64,000 bases of DNA from Acinetobacter sp. NIPH 2699 (GCF_022549355.1 NZ_JAKZGL010000008.1:62001-126000); one strand, 5' to 3'; numbered from the stretch's first letter, positions 1 to 8,570 are shown. A program made the numbers and translations. The notes: generated by a model from the letters alone, not told the origin.

Positions 1-2
1 TT

Positions 3-764
3 ATGATTTCAGGGTATAGCTTTGCACATGAGCCTTATGTTGCACCTGTTGCATATCAAACTACAAATACACAAGTCGCAATTGTCGCAGGTTATGCTGA
101 AGAAGCATTGAACAGTGAATATGCTTTAAAAGATGCAAAATTCGAAATCACTGCTCCAAATCAAAGTAAGACAACCGTTGAACCTGATTCTAAACTTGGT
201 TCTACAACGGTATTTGATTTGAAATTACCTGAGTCGGGTACTTATAGTGTGCAAACTAAAGCAAGCTATCCATTAAAATATGTACAAGATCAAAAAGAAT
301 GGAAATTATTTTTTGATCTAGCGGAAGATAAAGCACCAGCAAAGTCAGAACGTGACTATGTCATTTCTGCTGATTTAAAAGGGAAGAAAATTGCGCCAGT
401 GGAAGTGACACGTGAATGGGCATTATTCACTTACATCACAAAAGAGAAAAGTTCGCCTGTACAATCAACTTCTGCACCGATTCAGGTGGAATTCTTAACA
501 CATCCAAATGAATTAAAAGCCAATCAAGCTGCTAAAGTTAAAGTTTCTAAAGCCAATCAGCCTTTATCAAATGCTGAGGTGGTTGTCCGTGCCAAAGGTG
601 CAACTGAAGAACAGGCTAAAACTTTAAAAGCCAATACTGATGGAACAGTGGATCTCGTTTTCCCAAGTACAGGTGAATATCTTGTAGAAGTGAGTGAAGT
701 CGTTGACGCTAAGAAAAAACCAACGAATCAATTTTATAGCATCATTAGTTTGTCGGTAAACTAA
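3..764 (+). CDS. DUF4198-type periplasmic protein, 5' end outside window
   Basis: The first ATG in the window is not the true start: the first residues (ISGYSFA before HEPYVAP) look like the last part of a signal peptide with cleavage after SFA, so the hydrophobic N-terminus lies upstream. The mature protein has two beta-rich segments; the second (about residues 155-253) has the carboxypeptidase-regulatory-like pattern 'GxPLxxAxVxV..TxxDGxxxxxFPxxGxYLV' seen in DUF4198 proteins. That family is periplasmic and often linked to metal uptake (nickel/cobalt) in other bacteria, but nothing here shows a substrate. It ends just before a clear terminator. Family assignment is moderate; function unknown. 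Confidence 0.7.
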   Translation: MISGYSFAHEPYVAPVAYQTTNTQVAIVAGYAEEALNSEYALKDAKFEITAPNQSKTTVEPDSKLGSTTVFDLKLPESGTYSVQTKASYPLKYVQDQKEWKLFFDLAEDKAPAKSERDYVISADLKGKKIAPVEVTREWALFTYITKEKSSPVQSTSAPIQVEFLTHPNELKANQAAKVKVSKANQPLSNAEVVVRAKGATEEQAKTLKANTDGTVDLVFPSTGEYLVEVSEVVDAKKKPTNQFYSIISLSVN

Positions 765-771
765 GAAGCAT

Positions 772-806
772 AAAGGCTAATCCTTAGAATGGATTAGCCT
801 TTTATT
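772..806 (+). terminator. rho-independent terminator after the DUF4198 gene
   Basis: A 12-bp perfect stem (AAAGGCTAATCC / GGATTAGCCTTT) with a 7-nt loop is followed by TTATTTT. It begins 8 bases after the stop codon and lies before the convergent queH gene. Confidence 0.85.
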
Positions 807-847
807 TTCGATCAATTTTTTGCTTCTAATTCTATCTATTAGCCCGA

Positions 848-1513
848 TTAATTTTGTTCATTATCCATCGCATTACTATAAAACTTTACACCAAGCTTAA
901 TTCGATCACGTCCATTGCCCATACGCCAGCGATTGGTATCTCTTAATGAATAGACACAGCCACAATATTCTTGCTGATAAAATTCTTCACGTTTACTGAC
1001 TTCCAGCATCCGTACAGCACCACCGTTTTTACGCCAGTTATAGTCCCAATATTGCATTTCTGGATAATGAGATGCAGCTCGAATACCACAGTCATTGATT
1101 TGCTGCATATTCTTCCAACGCGAAATACCTAAAGCACTACTAATTAAGCTAAAGCCGTGTTCATGAGCATAGAGTGCAGTTCTTTCAAAACGCATATCAA
1201 AACACATGGTACAGCGAATACCTTTCTCTGGTTCATTCTCCATACCTTTGGCACGTTCAAACCAATTGTCGGTATCATAATCACAGTCAATGAAAGGGAT
1301 ATTATGTTTCTCCGCGAAACGAATATTTTCTTCTTTACGAATCAGATATTCCTTAACGGGATGGATGTTTGGATTATAAAAAAAGATCGAAAAATTGATA
1401 CCTGACTCTATTAAGGTTTCCATGACTTCACCTGAGCAGGGCGCACAACATGAATGTAGTAATAATTTATCGTGACCTTCAGGTAGTGTGAGTTTTTTGC
1501 GTTCAAGGGTCAT
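848..1513 (-). CDS. queH: Epoxyqueuosine reductase QueH
   Basis: Catalyses the last step of queuosine synthesis, reducing epoxyqueuosine in tRNA to queuosine. The N-terminus carries the QueH signature HSCCAPCSG (adjacent cysteines plus CxxC). A second cysteine cluster [11 protein letters not shown] lies mid-protein, and a CGCVYS motif near the C-terminus supplies further ligands for the Fe-S/metal site. The ATG at 1513 is preferred over a TTG three codons upstream; this gives 221 residues, within the family's usual range. It stands alone and converges on the DUF4198 gene. The same window also encodes the unrelated enzyme QueG (44297-45424), which does the same reaction, so this organism appears to hold both versions. 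Confidence 0.9.
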   Translation of the reverse strand: MTLERKKLTLPEGHDKLLLHSCCAPCSGEVMETLIESGINFSIFFYNPNIHPVKEYLIRKEENIRFAEKHNIPFIDCDYDTDNWFERAKGMENEPEKGIRCTMCFDMRFERTALYAHEHGFSLISSALGISRWKNMQQINDCGIRAASHYPEMQYWDYNWRKNGGAVRMLEVSKREEFYQQEYCGCVYSLRDTNRWRMGNGRDRIKLGVKFYSNAMDNEQN

Positions 1514-1867
1514 GGCAAACAAAATAAATAAGTGAATAGTCGAATATTGTAAAAGTTTTATGATGATATTAAGTTTGAATTAGATGAAATATTCTCAGGT
1601 TAAACTGAATTTTTCTAATAAGAAATGCCTCGACATGAAGGGAATCAAGAATATGCATTTGAATCGACATAATATACGCTCAACTTGTAAGATTAATAAC
1701 TTTCATTTGATGCAGCAATAATCAAATAAAATTCAAGTTGAGGTAGGCTAATGAATTTTATGCTAAGATGAATTAAATTCATTAAACTACTTATGTTCTT
1801 TTGTGATTTTACAGCATCGTTGTAAGTCTTGCATTTGGGCAAAGCATTGCTTTTCTGGTCGTCACAC
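1514..1867. other. Intergenic region between queH and metR
   Basis: About 350 bases of AT-rich DNA between the divergent queH and metR genes. No credible ORF. It must hold the promoters of both genes; the clear element is the MetR-type box annotated at 1769-1781. Confidence 0.6.
1769..1781. promoter_or_regulatory. MetR-type operator upstream of metR
   Basis: TGAATTAAATTCA is a 6+1+6 perfect inverted repeat and fits the E. coli MetR consensus TGAANNTNNTTCA (read on either strand). It sits 86 bases before the metR start, a position suited to autoregulation. A match of eight fixed bases can arise by chance about twice in a window of this size and composition, so the location is the main support. 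Confidence 0.55.
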
Positions 1868-2788
1868 ATGTTAGAACTTCGTCATTTAAAAACGCTGATT
1901 GCTTTAAGAGAGCATGGTTCATTGGTTGCTGCTGCTGCTGACCTTTGTCTTACCCCTTCAGCAATTTCCCATCAGCTCAAAGAGCTTGATCATTGGTATG
2001 GTATAGAAGTGGTGAACCGCCGTAGTCGTCCTGTGACTTTTTCTAATGTTGGAGAACGCCTACTGAAACTTGCGGATGATGTATTGCCTCAAGTGCAAAT
2101 TACTCAAACTGACATTGCGCGTATCGTACATGGACAAACAGGGCGGATTATTTTCTCATCTGAATGCCATAGTTGTTTTGATTGGTTAATGCCTTTATTA
2201 AACCAATATCGCCATCAATATCCTGATGTTGATTTGGATTTTGCAGCAGGTTTCGAATCAAACCCACATGAGTTACTGCAAAATGCGGAATTCGATTTGT
2301 TGATTACCGCTGATCCAATTGCACTCAAGGGGATTGAATATTTCCCAATCTTTGAATATGAGTCACGTTTAGTATTATCGAATACTCATCCTTTTGTTCG
2401 TGCAGAACATGTTTCTGTAGAAGATTTGGCAGAAGAAACCTTAATTACATATCCCGTTGATAAGCATCGTTTGGATATCATGGCGCATTTGTTTATCCCT
2501 GCAAATATTCAGCCTAAACATATACGAACCACCGATTTGACACAGATGTTGATTCAGCTCGTTGCAAGTGGGCGAGGTATCGCTGCACTACCTGACTGGG
2601 TGGTGAATGAATATGAGCAGAAAGGTTGGGTGGTCAGTCGTCGTTTGAATTGTGTTTCACCTCAAGGATTAAGACGTACTCTGTATGCTGGCTATCGATC
2701 TGAGGATAAAGAAAAGAATTATTTTGAAGGCTTTTTAAAACAGTTAGAAAAATTCTCGCAGAAACGTACTGTTTATTATGAAAGATAG
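1868..2788 (+). CDS. metR: LysR-type regulator of methionine synthesis, MetR
   Basis: A LysR-family activator of methionine genes that senses homocysteine. Residues 1-60 form the winged helix-turn-helix (LRHLKTLIALREHGSLVAAA..LTPSAISHQLKELD). The effector domain carries marks typical of MetR: ECHSCFDWLMP, then ETLITYPV...RLD and RGIAALPDWVV. The ATG at 1868 gives 306 residues and matches the start seen in MetR proteins (MLELRHLKTL, compare E. coli MIEVKHLKTL); a TTG 39 bases upstream would add an unneeded extension. metE, its usual neighbour, is not adjacent. MetR-type boxes lie upstream of this gene and of metK in the same window. Confidence 0.9.
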   Translation: MLELRHLKTLIALREHGSLVAAAADLCLTPSAISHQLKELDHWYGIEVVNRRSRPVTFSNVGERLLKLADDVLPQVQITQTDIARIVHGQTGRIIFSSECHSCFDWLMPLLNQYRHQYPDVDLDFAAGFESNPHELLQNAEFDLLITADPIALKGIEYFPIFEYESRLVLSNTHPFVRAEHVSVEDLAEETLITYPVDKHRLDIMAHLFIPANIQPKHIRTTDLTQMLIQLVASGRGIAALPDWVVNEYEQKGWVVSRRLNCVSPQGLRRTLYAGYRSEDKEKNYFEGFLKQLEKFSQKRTVYYER

Positions 2789-2887
2789 TTAAAACAATCA
2801 TCTGTTGAGCGGGTAGTGAATGAGATAGATTTTGTTTCTGAACTACCTGTTAGACGGATTTCTATCAAAACGGATGTGTTCCGAATA

Positions 2888-3343
2888 TTAAGATTTTCCA
2901 ATAAAGACAGATAAAATCCCTGCGGCGATCAGCGGGCCAACAGGAACACCACGAAGTAACGCAACGCCTGCTACAGTCCCAATCAATAACCCAGCGACGA
3001 CATCAGGTTGGTTACTCATGAGTTTGACACCTCGGCCACCTAACCAAGCAACCAATAGCCCAATGGCAATCGCCAATAATGATTTAAAGCTAATAAAAGA
3101 TTTTAAAATACTTTCTCCACTCAGTTGACCACTTGCAATAGGTGCGAGCACACCGATGGTGAGAATAATAACGCCAATATTTAAGCCATGTTGTTGGATA
3201 TAAGGAAAAAATTGATCTAACGGAGTAAGTTTTACTAGAATCAATACCGCAGTTGCGATCGTCACCGCTGTATTATGACTAAAAACACCGACACCTAATA
3301 AGATGAGCAGAACCAATAGATTGATATCTAGTTGCGAAAACAT
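2888..3343 (-). CDS. DUF441 / YeaL-type (UPF0756) membrane protein
   Basis: A 151-residue integral membrane protein with four hydrophobic segments (about residues 7-35, 50-73, 84-102 and 115-149) and glycine-rich stretches ([25 protein letters not shown]) characteristic of the UPF0756/YeaL family. The length matches the family. Its function is unknown. The gene is alone, convergent with metR and co-directional with the downstream-facing Rrf2 gene 116 bp away. Nothing nearby suggests a role. Confidence 0.85.
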   Translation of the reverse strand: MFSQLDINLLVLLILLGVGVFSHNTAVTIATAVLILVKLTPLDQFFPYIQQHGLNIGVIILTIGVLAPIASGQLSGESILKSFISFKSLLAIAIGLLVAWLGGRGVKLMSNQPDVVAGLLIGTVAGVALLRGVPVGPLIAAGILSVFIGKS

Positions 3344-3459
3344 ATCGTGTTCATTTGAAAATAAAGTTGAATTGTAGCGTATCTTACAGCCGTTTTTTTA
3401 GTTTTTCGGTTAGGTAAACAAGTTTTGCTGTAATGAGCTTAATGTCACATAGTGAAGTA

Positions 3460-3900
3460 TCAAGCTTTATCTATTCTATTTTTACAGATTTGATCAAATT
3501 GGAATGCAAGATCCGCGAGTGTGGTCGATTTTAACCGCGTAAGGAGGATTGTTTGTGCTTGTTGCATCGCATCTTCTAAAGCTGCATTTACGACACGTTC
3601 TACACCACAATCAGGATTTTCTCTTTCATTACCAATAGCAAAAATCGTTGGTTCACCAACTGCGTTATAAATATCCAGTAAGGTGATTTTTTCTAAGTCG
3701 ACGATAAGATGCCAGCCACCTTTCGGTCCTTTTTCTGATTGGATAAAACCAGCAGATTTTAATCCAGCCATCGTACGTCTAACCACTACGGCATTGGTTG
3801 AAAGCATGTGTGCGATTTCTTCCGACGTAAAAATTTTATTCTGTCGAGCCATATGAAGTAGCACATGGAGCATACGAGAAAGTTTACTGTCAGTACGCAT
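3460..3900 (-). CDS. Rrf2-family transcriptional regulator
   Basis: The 146-residue protein has an N-terminal winged helix (SKLSRMLHVLLHMARQNKIFTSEEIA) followed by the Rrf2 wing 'GFIQSEKGPKGGWHL'. The effector loop contains NPDCGVE, with a single cysteine rather than the three-cysteine cluster of IscR or NsrR, so it probably does not bind a [2Fe-2S] or [4Fe-4S] cluster in the usual way; a thiol or other redox signal is more likely (inference). It is transcribed divergently from a thioredoxin-reductase-like flavoprotein, a common pairing, and two near-identical palindromes lie in the gap between them, so it most likely controls both genes. Confidence 0.88.
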   Translation of the reverse strand: MRTDSKLSRMLHVLLHMARQNKIFTSEEIAHMLSTNAVVVRRTMAGLKSAGFIQSEKGPKGGWHLIVDLEKITLLDIYNAVGEPTIFAIGNERENPDCGVERVVNAALEDAMQQAQTILLTRLKSTTLADLAFQFDQICKNRIDKA

Positions 3901-3930
3901 AGGATAAAGATCAAATGTTAAAATGGATTA

Positions 3931-3992
3931 TTAATGTAACATTAAAAGTTGCAAATATAAATAGAAAGTATTAATGTAACTTTAAAAGTTAC
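3931..3992. promoter_or_regulatory. Twin operators for the Rrf2 regulator
   Basis: Two 22-bp direct repeats start at 3931 and 3971 (core TTAATGTAAC followed by A or T, then TTAAAAGTT). The second contains the perfect palindrome GTAACTTTAAAAGTTAC (3976-3992; 8-bp arms, one central base); the first is the same with one arm mismatch plus a changed centre. They are exactly 40 bp apart, close to four helical turns, so two dimers would bind on the same face. They fill most of the 106-bp divergent promoter region. Confidence 0.8.
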
Positions 3993-4006
3993 TTATTGGT
4001 GTAAAA

Positions 4007-4885
4007 ATGAATTACGATGTTGCAATTATTGGTGGAAGTTATGCAGGTTTGGCAGCTGGTTTGCCCTTAGGTCGTGCTCGAAGAAAGGTTGTCGTCATTG
4101 ATGCAGGACAGCGTAGAAATCGTTTTGCAGATTATTCACATGGCTTTCTTACACAAGATGGAACGCCAGCAAGTGAAATTGCCCAGATCGGGAAGCAACA
4201 ATTACTACAGTATAAAACGGTTGATTGGATGGATGGATCTGTCAAACGAATTGAAAGAAAGGATGATAACTTTCATCTTTGTATTGATGGCACACATGCA
4301 GTCAGTGCTAAAAGGATCATTATAGCAACAGGGGTGAAAGATCAACTACCTGAAATTAAGGGGCTTGCAGAGCGGTGGGGCAAACGTATTTTTCATTGTC
4401 CATATTGTCATGGTTATGAACTAAACCAAGGAAATATTGGCATTATTGCAAGCTCAGAGCACTCTGCACATATGGCGATGATGTTACCTGAATGGGGCAG
4501 TGTTACTTTCTTTTTAAATGGTCATTCTCTTGAAACAGAGATACAAACACAACTCATTGAACGGGGTGTTGTGATTGAGCAAAGGTCGATCACAGAAATT
4601 AATGAAAAGAGTACGGTTTTACTTTCAGATAATGAACGTATCAAACTTGATGGAATCTTTGTCACAAGCCAATGTTTAATTTCCCAAGATTGGATACTGA
4701 ATTTAGGTTGTGAAATAGAGCAAAATGTAATGGGCGAAATGATTAAAACCAATGCTCTAAAAGAAACATCTGTCGCTGGTATTTTCGCCTGCGGAGATGT
4801 GGCGCGATTGGGTGGTTCGGTGTCACTCGCTGTGGGGGATGGAACAATGGCTGGTGTTGCAGCTCATCGATCGCTTATATTTTAA
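4007..4885 (+). CDS. NAD(P)/FAD-dependent oxidoreductase, thioredoxin-reductase-like
   Basis: A 292-residue flavoprotein with an N-terminal FAD Rossmann motif (DVAIIGGSYAGLAAG), a second dinucleotide-binding region after about residue 145, and the C-terminal FAD motif GIFACGDVARL. A CPYC disulfide motif sits at FHCPYCHGYE, the place of the redox-active CxxC in thioredoxin reductase. The substrate is unknown; relatives paired with Rrf2 regulators are usually annotated simply as NAD(P)/FAD oxidoreductases. The ATG at 4007 follows directly after the second operator copy, so repression by the Rrf2 protein would block its promoter or start region. The gene is single and ends before a hairpin. Confidence 0.88.
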   Translation: MNYDVAIIGGSYAGLAAGLPLGRARRKVVVIDAGQRRNRFADYSHGFLTQDGTPASEIAQIGKQQLLQYKTVDWMDGSVKRIERKDDNFHLCIDGTHAVSAKRIIIATGVKDQLPEIKGLAERWGKRIFHCPYCHGYELNQGNIGIIASSEHSAHMAMMLPEWGSVTFFLNGHSLETEIQTQLIERGVVIEQRSITEINEKSTVLLSDNERIKLDGIFVTSQCLISQDWILNLGCEIEQNVMGEMIKTNALKETSVAGIFACGDVARLGGSVSLAVGDGTMAGVAAHRSLIF

Positions 4886-4894
4886 CTAAAATTT

Positions 4895-4933
4895 AAAGGT
4901 CATGTTCCATTGAATCATATGGAGATGACCTTT
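4895..4933. terminator. Candidate bidirectional terminator
   Basis: AAAGGTCAT and ATGACCTTT (4895-4903 / 4925-4933) form a 9-bp stem, with a further CCAT/ATGG pairing inside. It lies between the convergent flavoprotein and heme-oxygenase-like genes. The T-runs are short, so the call is tentative. Confidence 0.5.
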
Positions 4934-4947
4934 GATTGGTTTTAAAT

Positions 4948-5808
4948 TTAAGCTAACTTTCTGTTCGCTTCATATTGATAGCTTGCGATTTGTTCATCCC
5001 AAAATTGCTGCCACAGATCACAGTACTCAAAACAAATTTTCCGAATAGCTGCATAATCATCTCCAGTACAGGCTTGAGCGAGGACAAACCATAAATCGTC
5101 TTCATGGTCATCGTCTGCGCCTTCAGATGATGTATCATCTGATACCCCATGCACATGGTAATATCCGCTACTTACATCAAAACCAACAGAATGAGTTGCT
5201 TGACGCAGTGCGGGGCTAAATAAAATGACTTCTTCTTCTGCAACAGCTAATAATGCTGTAACTGCACGATAAGAATGAAAAGAGTTTTCTAGATATGACC
5301 GAACTTTTTGCGCGATGATAGAAGGTAAATAGTTATTACGTTCCTCTTGTGTTAATTCAAAATCATCAAGCACATCTTCAAATAATGGATAATGTGCATA
5401 TTCTGGATTACCAGAGTAATATTCGTCTTTATCCAGTGCAGGACGGAAACCAAACTCATCTAAAATATTAAGATTTAATAAAAAACGAGGATACATTTTA
5501 GAGCCTGATAATAGGCGAGGTTCTAATTGTTTAGTTTGGAATTGTGCCATTAGCAAAGCATCAGTAAATACTTGCACAATTGCATGGCGATATTCTAAAT
5601 GAATATGTTTTAAGGTCTCCTTATCAATTAAACCGTCATTTAAAAGTTGGATGGCTGGGTGTTTCGATACAGGGTGATTTGAAATTTCTGCTCTTAATGT
5701 CTTCAGAAAATTCACATTGTTGTTCCATGCATCGGCAGAAATACTATTTCTCATTCCGTCTATAGCTTTCTGTCTAGGGTTGTCAAAGTTTTCAAATTTT
5801 TTTGGCAT
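4948..5808 (-). CDS. Heme-oxygenase-like putative diiron protein (iron-containing redox enzyme family)
   Basis: The 286-residue helical protein resembles the TenA/PqqC/CADD-like fold rather than a true heme oxygenase. Candidate metal ligands follow the order expected of heme-oxygenase-like diiron oxygenases: E72/H75 (LEYRHAIVQVF), E118 and H139 (ILDEFG ... YAHYPLF), the acidic run E191-E193, then H218/H220 with D224 and a strongly acidic loop containing H235 (DDDHEDDLW). The last His-Asp-His motif is spread over a longer loop than in CADD or UndA. The substrate is unknown. The neighbour across a 451-bp gap is a divergent TetR regulator that may control it. The fold call is fairly safe; the diiron chemistry is inferred. 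Confidence 0.65.
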   Translation of the reverse strand: MPKKFENFDNPRQKAIDGMRNSISADAWNNNVNFLKTLRAEISNHPVSKHPAIQLLNDGLIDKETLKHIHLEYRHAIVQVFTDALLMAQFQTKQLEPRLLSGSKMYPRFLLNLNILDEFGFRPALDKDEYYSGNPEYAHYPLFEDVLDDFELTQEERNNYLPSIIAQKVRSYLENSFHSYRAVTALLAVAEEEVILFSPALRQATHSVGFDVSSGYYHVHGVSDDTSSEGADDDHEDDLWFVLAQACTGDDYAAIRKICFEYCDLWQQFWDEQIASYQYEANRKLA

Positions 5809-6259
5809 AGTTTTTACTCAATGAATTAATAAATATTATTGCTTTTCCAATGGTATAGTTCGATTTTTTTGGTTGATTATGAATATAGCTATTGACCCAA
5901 CCAAAGATATTTTTATTGGATAATTTAAATATAAGATGAATTTTTTGTGAAATCAATTTATTCAATACGCTAAATAATAGTGATTTAGATTAATAATTAA
6001 TCAAAACTGTACTAAAAGGTGAATTGCTGCACAAAATATTTAATTTTTTTTGTAAAGTAGAAAAATATTTTTACAAATCAGCTTGTTTATAGCCTCATTT
6101 TTGCTTAATTTATAAGAGAGGTAATAAGGAAAAATTTATATTTTCTGTAATGATCTTAAAATAATATGAAAAAGCATGGTTGCCAGAATTGTCCAGCATA
6201 TAAACTGTGCCTAAATAATACATTAATTTTTTTTAAAGAATTCTAAAAAGGATAATAAA
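5809..6259. other. AT-rich divergent intergenic region
   Basis: About 450 bases, very AT-rich, between the heme-oxygenase-like gene and the TetR gene. I see no supported ORF, RNA gene or repeat. It presumably holds both promoters. An AAAAGGA ribosome binding site lies just before the TetR start. Confidence 0.5.
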
Positions 6260-6820
6260 ATGTCAAAAAAAGAAGATATTATTGCAACGGCGCTCACCCT
6301 GTTTAATCGTCATAGTTTTAGTTCAGTAGGTGTAGATCGAATTATTGCGGAGTCAAACGTTGCAAAAATGACGTTCTATAAATACTTTCCTTCCAAAGAA
6401 AATCTGATCGAAGAATGTTTATCTCGAAGAAATAAAAGTATTCAAGAGGCTATAGAGAAAGAAATTAATTTACTCAATGAAGATGATTACTTGGGTAAAA
6501 TTAAAGCAGTCTATTTTTGGCATTTGGGGTGGTTCAATTCAGATGATTTTCATGGATGCATGTTTCAAAAGGCATCATTGGAAATTTTACAACAGTACCC
6601 ATCGATTCTTGGCCCAATTGTGGCGTATAGAGAGTGGTTAATGGGATTGCTTGAGGACTTGTTTGAAAAAGCCAAGGTTTATCAACCTCATGTGCTGACA
6701 TCGATGTATGTTAATATTTTAGATGGTATGACTGCGTATGCAAAAGTCACCAAAGATCACACCGAAATTGAAGAGTGTTGGTACTATATTGAACGATTAA
6801 TTACGTTGGATGCGGCTTGA
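6260..6820 (+). CDS. TetR-family transcriptional regulator
   Basis: A 186-residue regulator with a typical TetR N-terminal helix-turn-helix (EDIIATALTLFNRHSFSSVGVDRII, then AKMTFYKYFPSKENLI) and a helical C-terminal ligand domain with no recognised ligand signature. The start is supported by AAAAGGA seven bases upstream. It is divergent from the heme-oxygenase-like gene and convergent with fpr, with a strong palindromic terminator between it and fpr. Its targets are not known; the divergent neighbour is the obvious candidate. Confidence 0.88.
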   Translation: MSKKEDIIATALTLFNRHSFSSVGVDRIIAESNVAKMTFYKYFPSKENLIEECLSRRNKSIQEAIEKEINLLNEDDYLGKIKAVYFWHLGWFNSDDFHGCMFQKASLEILQQYPSILGPIVAYREWLMGLLEDLFEKAKVYQPHVLTSMYVNILDGMTAYAKVTKDHTEIEECWYYIERLITLDAA

Positions 6821-6861
6821 ATCAAAAGTTTTAAACTGGATTTTTATATGCCGAAGAAAAA

Positions 6862-6885
6862 AAACCGAGTCAATTGACTCGGTTT
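6862..6885. terminator. Bidirectional rho-independent terminator
   Basis: A fully palindromic 24-base element whose arms are AAACCGAGTCAA and TTGACTCGGTTT, flanked by A-runs on the left and T-rich sequence on the right. It serves the convergent TetR and fpr genes. Confidence 0.85.
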
Positions 6886-6906
6886 CTTTTATATTTCATT
6901 TAAAAG

Positions 6907-7686
6907 TTACTTCTCAACGAAAGCACGTTCGATCACATAATCGCCCATTACACCCATACGAGGTGATTCTACTAAGCCATGCTGATCAAGTAGCGCAGCA
7001 ACATCTTTTAGGAACGCTGGGCTACCACATAACATTGCACGGTCAGTTTCACGATTAAAACGAGGTAAACCAATTTTTTCAAAGAGTTGACCTGTTTCAA
7101 TCGCTGTTGTTACACGCCCTTGAGTATGGAAAGGTTCACGCGTTACAGTTGGGTAGTAAATCAGTTTATCTTTGATGCCTAATTCTTCAAAGAACTCATG
7201 ATTTGGAAGCTCATTAAGGATAAGGTCTTGGTAAGCAAGTTCTGAAATATAACGTGTGCCATGCACCATGATAACTTTCTCAAACTTTTCGTAAGTTTCT
7301 GGGTCACGAAGTAGAGAAAGGAATGGTGCAAGCCCTGTACCAGAAGATAAAAGATATAAGTTTTTACCTGGTAACAAATCATCGTGTACTAAAGTACCTG
7401 TCGGTTTTTTAGAAATCAGGATTTCGTCGCCCACTTGTACTTTTTGTAAGATAGAGGTCAGTGGACCGTCTTGGACTTTAATTGAGAAGAATTCTAACTC
7501 TTCTTCATAATTCGCACTTGCGATCGAATAAGCACGCATCAAAGGCTTACCGTTCACTTCAAGTCCGATCATCACGAACTGACCATTTTTAAAACGTAGG
7601 CTCGTATCGCGTGTTGTTTTAAAACTGAAAAGAGTGTCATTCCAGTGGTGAACATGAGTAATGCGTTCAACGTTAAAAGCAGCCAT
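6907..7686 (-). CDS. fpr: Ferredoxin/flavodoxin-NADP+ reductase
   Basis: Transfers electrons between NADPH and ferredoxin or flavodoxin in the cytoplasm, supporting Fe-S enzymes and oxidative stress defence. The N-terminal FAD domain carries MRAYSIAS (RxYS motif) and the GPLTSILQ phosphate-binding segment. The NADP domain has LLSSGTGLAPFLSLLRD and MLCGSPAFLKD. The protein ends in ERAFVEK, typical of bacterial (FprA/class I) enzymes with a terminal acidic-lysine tail rather than a plant-type terminal tyrosine. The length of 259 residues matches E. coli and Pseudomonas Fpr. It is a single-gene unit, divergent from trmO. Confidence 0.93.
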   Translation of the reverse strand: MAAFNVERITHVHHWNDTLFSFKTTRDTSLRFKNGQFVMIGLEVNGKPLMRAYSIASANYEEELEFFSIKVQDGPLTSILQKVQVGDEILISKKPTGTLVHDDLLPGKNLYLLSSGTGLAPFLSLLRDPETYEKFEKVIMVHGTRYISELAYQDLILNELPNHEFFEELGIKDKLIYYPTVTREPFHTQGRVTTAIETGQLFEKIGLPRFNRETDRAMLCGSPAFLKDVAALLDQHGLVESPRMGVMGDYVIERAFVEK

Positions 7687-7786
7687 TAAAGGTCTCGATC
7701 ACAGATAAAAGAAACAGATTGCTATTCTAATCTAAAATCATTCTCGATAAACTGAATATATTTAATTGTGTTTATCAGAAAAAGTG

Positions 7787-8521
7787 ATGAGTAATTCTGT
7801 AATGATGCCGATTATCGGTTATATGCACTCTCCCTATCGGGAGAAATTTGGTATTCCAAGGCAGCCGAATTTGGTACAAATCGAGTCATACATAGAGATG
7901 ACTGAACCTTATAATGATATTTTGGCGTTTGAGGGAATAGATGGCTTTAGCCATTTGTGGTTGCTGTGGCAGTTTCATGAGAATAAACAGAATGATAGGG
8001 ATCTCACTCAAACGGCTAAATTTCGTGCACAAGTCCGACCACCACGTCTCGGTGGCAACCAAAAAATAGGTGTTTTTGCCACAAGAAGTATGTATCGTCC
8101 ATCGCCAATCGGTTTATCTGTGGTTCGTTTTCTTCGTGTCGAGAAGCGTGGCAAAACGATTCGTTTGTATGTGACGGGCAGTGATTTATTACATGGCACA
8201 CCGATTCTTGATATTAAACCTTATATTCATTATTCAGATGCAATTGAGACGTCTATCAGTGGTTATGCTCAAGATGAGCCAAGTCGTAAGGACGTGATCT
8301 GGACGCAAACTGCACAACTACAGCAGCAACACTTGTTAAATCAAACAATTCTGCATAAAAAGATATTCGATGAACTTGAACAAGTGTTATCTTTAGATCC
8401 TCGTCCAGCGTATCAAGAAGATACTGAACGGGTATATGGAATGTGTTTTGCTCACTTGAATATTTGTTTTACAGTCGATGAAAACAATGTCACAGTTGTG
8501 AGTGTGGAACAGTCTACATAA
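7787..8521 (+). CDS. trmO: tRNA (N6-threonylcarbamoyladenosine37-N6)-methyltransferase TrmO
   Basis: SAM-dependent methylation of t6A37 in threonine tRNAs. The N-terminal beta-barrel domain shows family signatures: IGYMHSPYREKFGIPRQPNLV, FEGIDGFSHLWLLWQFH, FRAQVRPPRLGGN and FATRSMYRPSPIGLSVV, followed by DLLHGTPILDIKPYI. The C-terminal region (about residues 170-244) is the small extension found in gammaproteobacterial TrmO/YaeB. The ATG at 7787 is preferred over a GTG one codon upstream and a TTG at 7766, because family members start about ten residues before the IGxIxSP motif. No operon partner; the next gene begins 49 bp downstream and is unrelated. Confidence 0.92.
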   Translation: MSNSVMMPIIGYMHSPYREKFGIPRQPNLVQIESYIEMTEPYNDILAFEGIDGFSHLWLLWQFHENKQNDRDLTQTAKFRAQVRPPRLGGNQKIGVFATRSMYRPSPIGLSVVRFLRVEKRGKTIRLYVTGSDLLHGTPILDIKPYIHYSDAIETSISGYAQDEPSRKDVIWTQTAQLQQQHLLNQTILHKKIFDELEQVLSLDPRPAYQEDTERVYGMCFAHLNICFTVDENNVTVVSVEQST

Positions 8522-8570
8522 TTTAATTTAAAAAATATAAATGATTCATGTATTTGGGGAAATTACGGTC

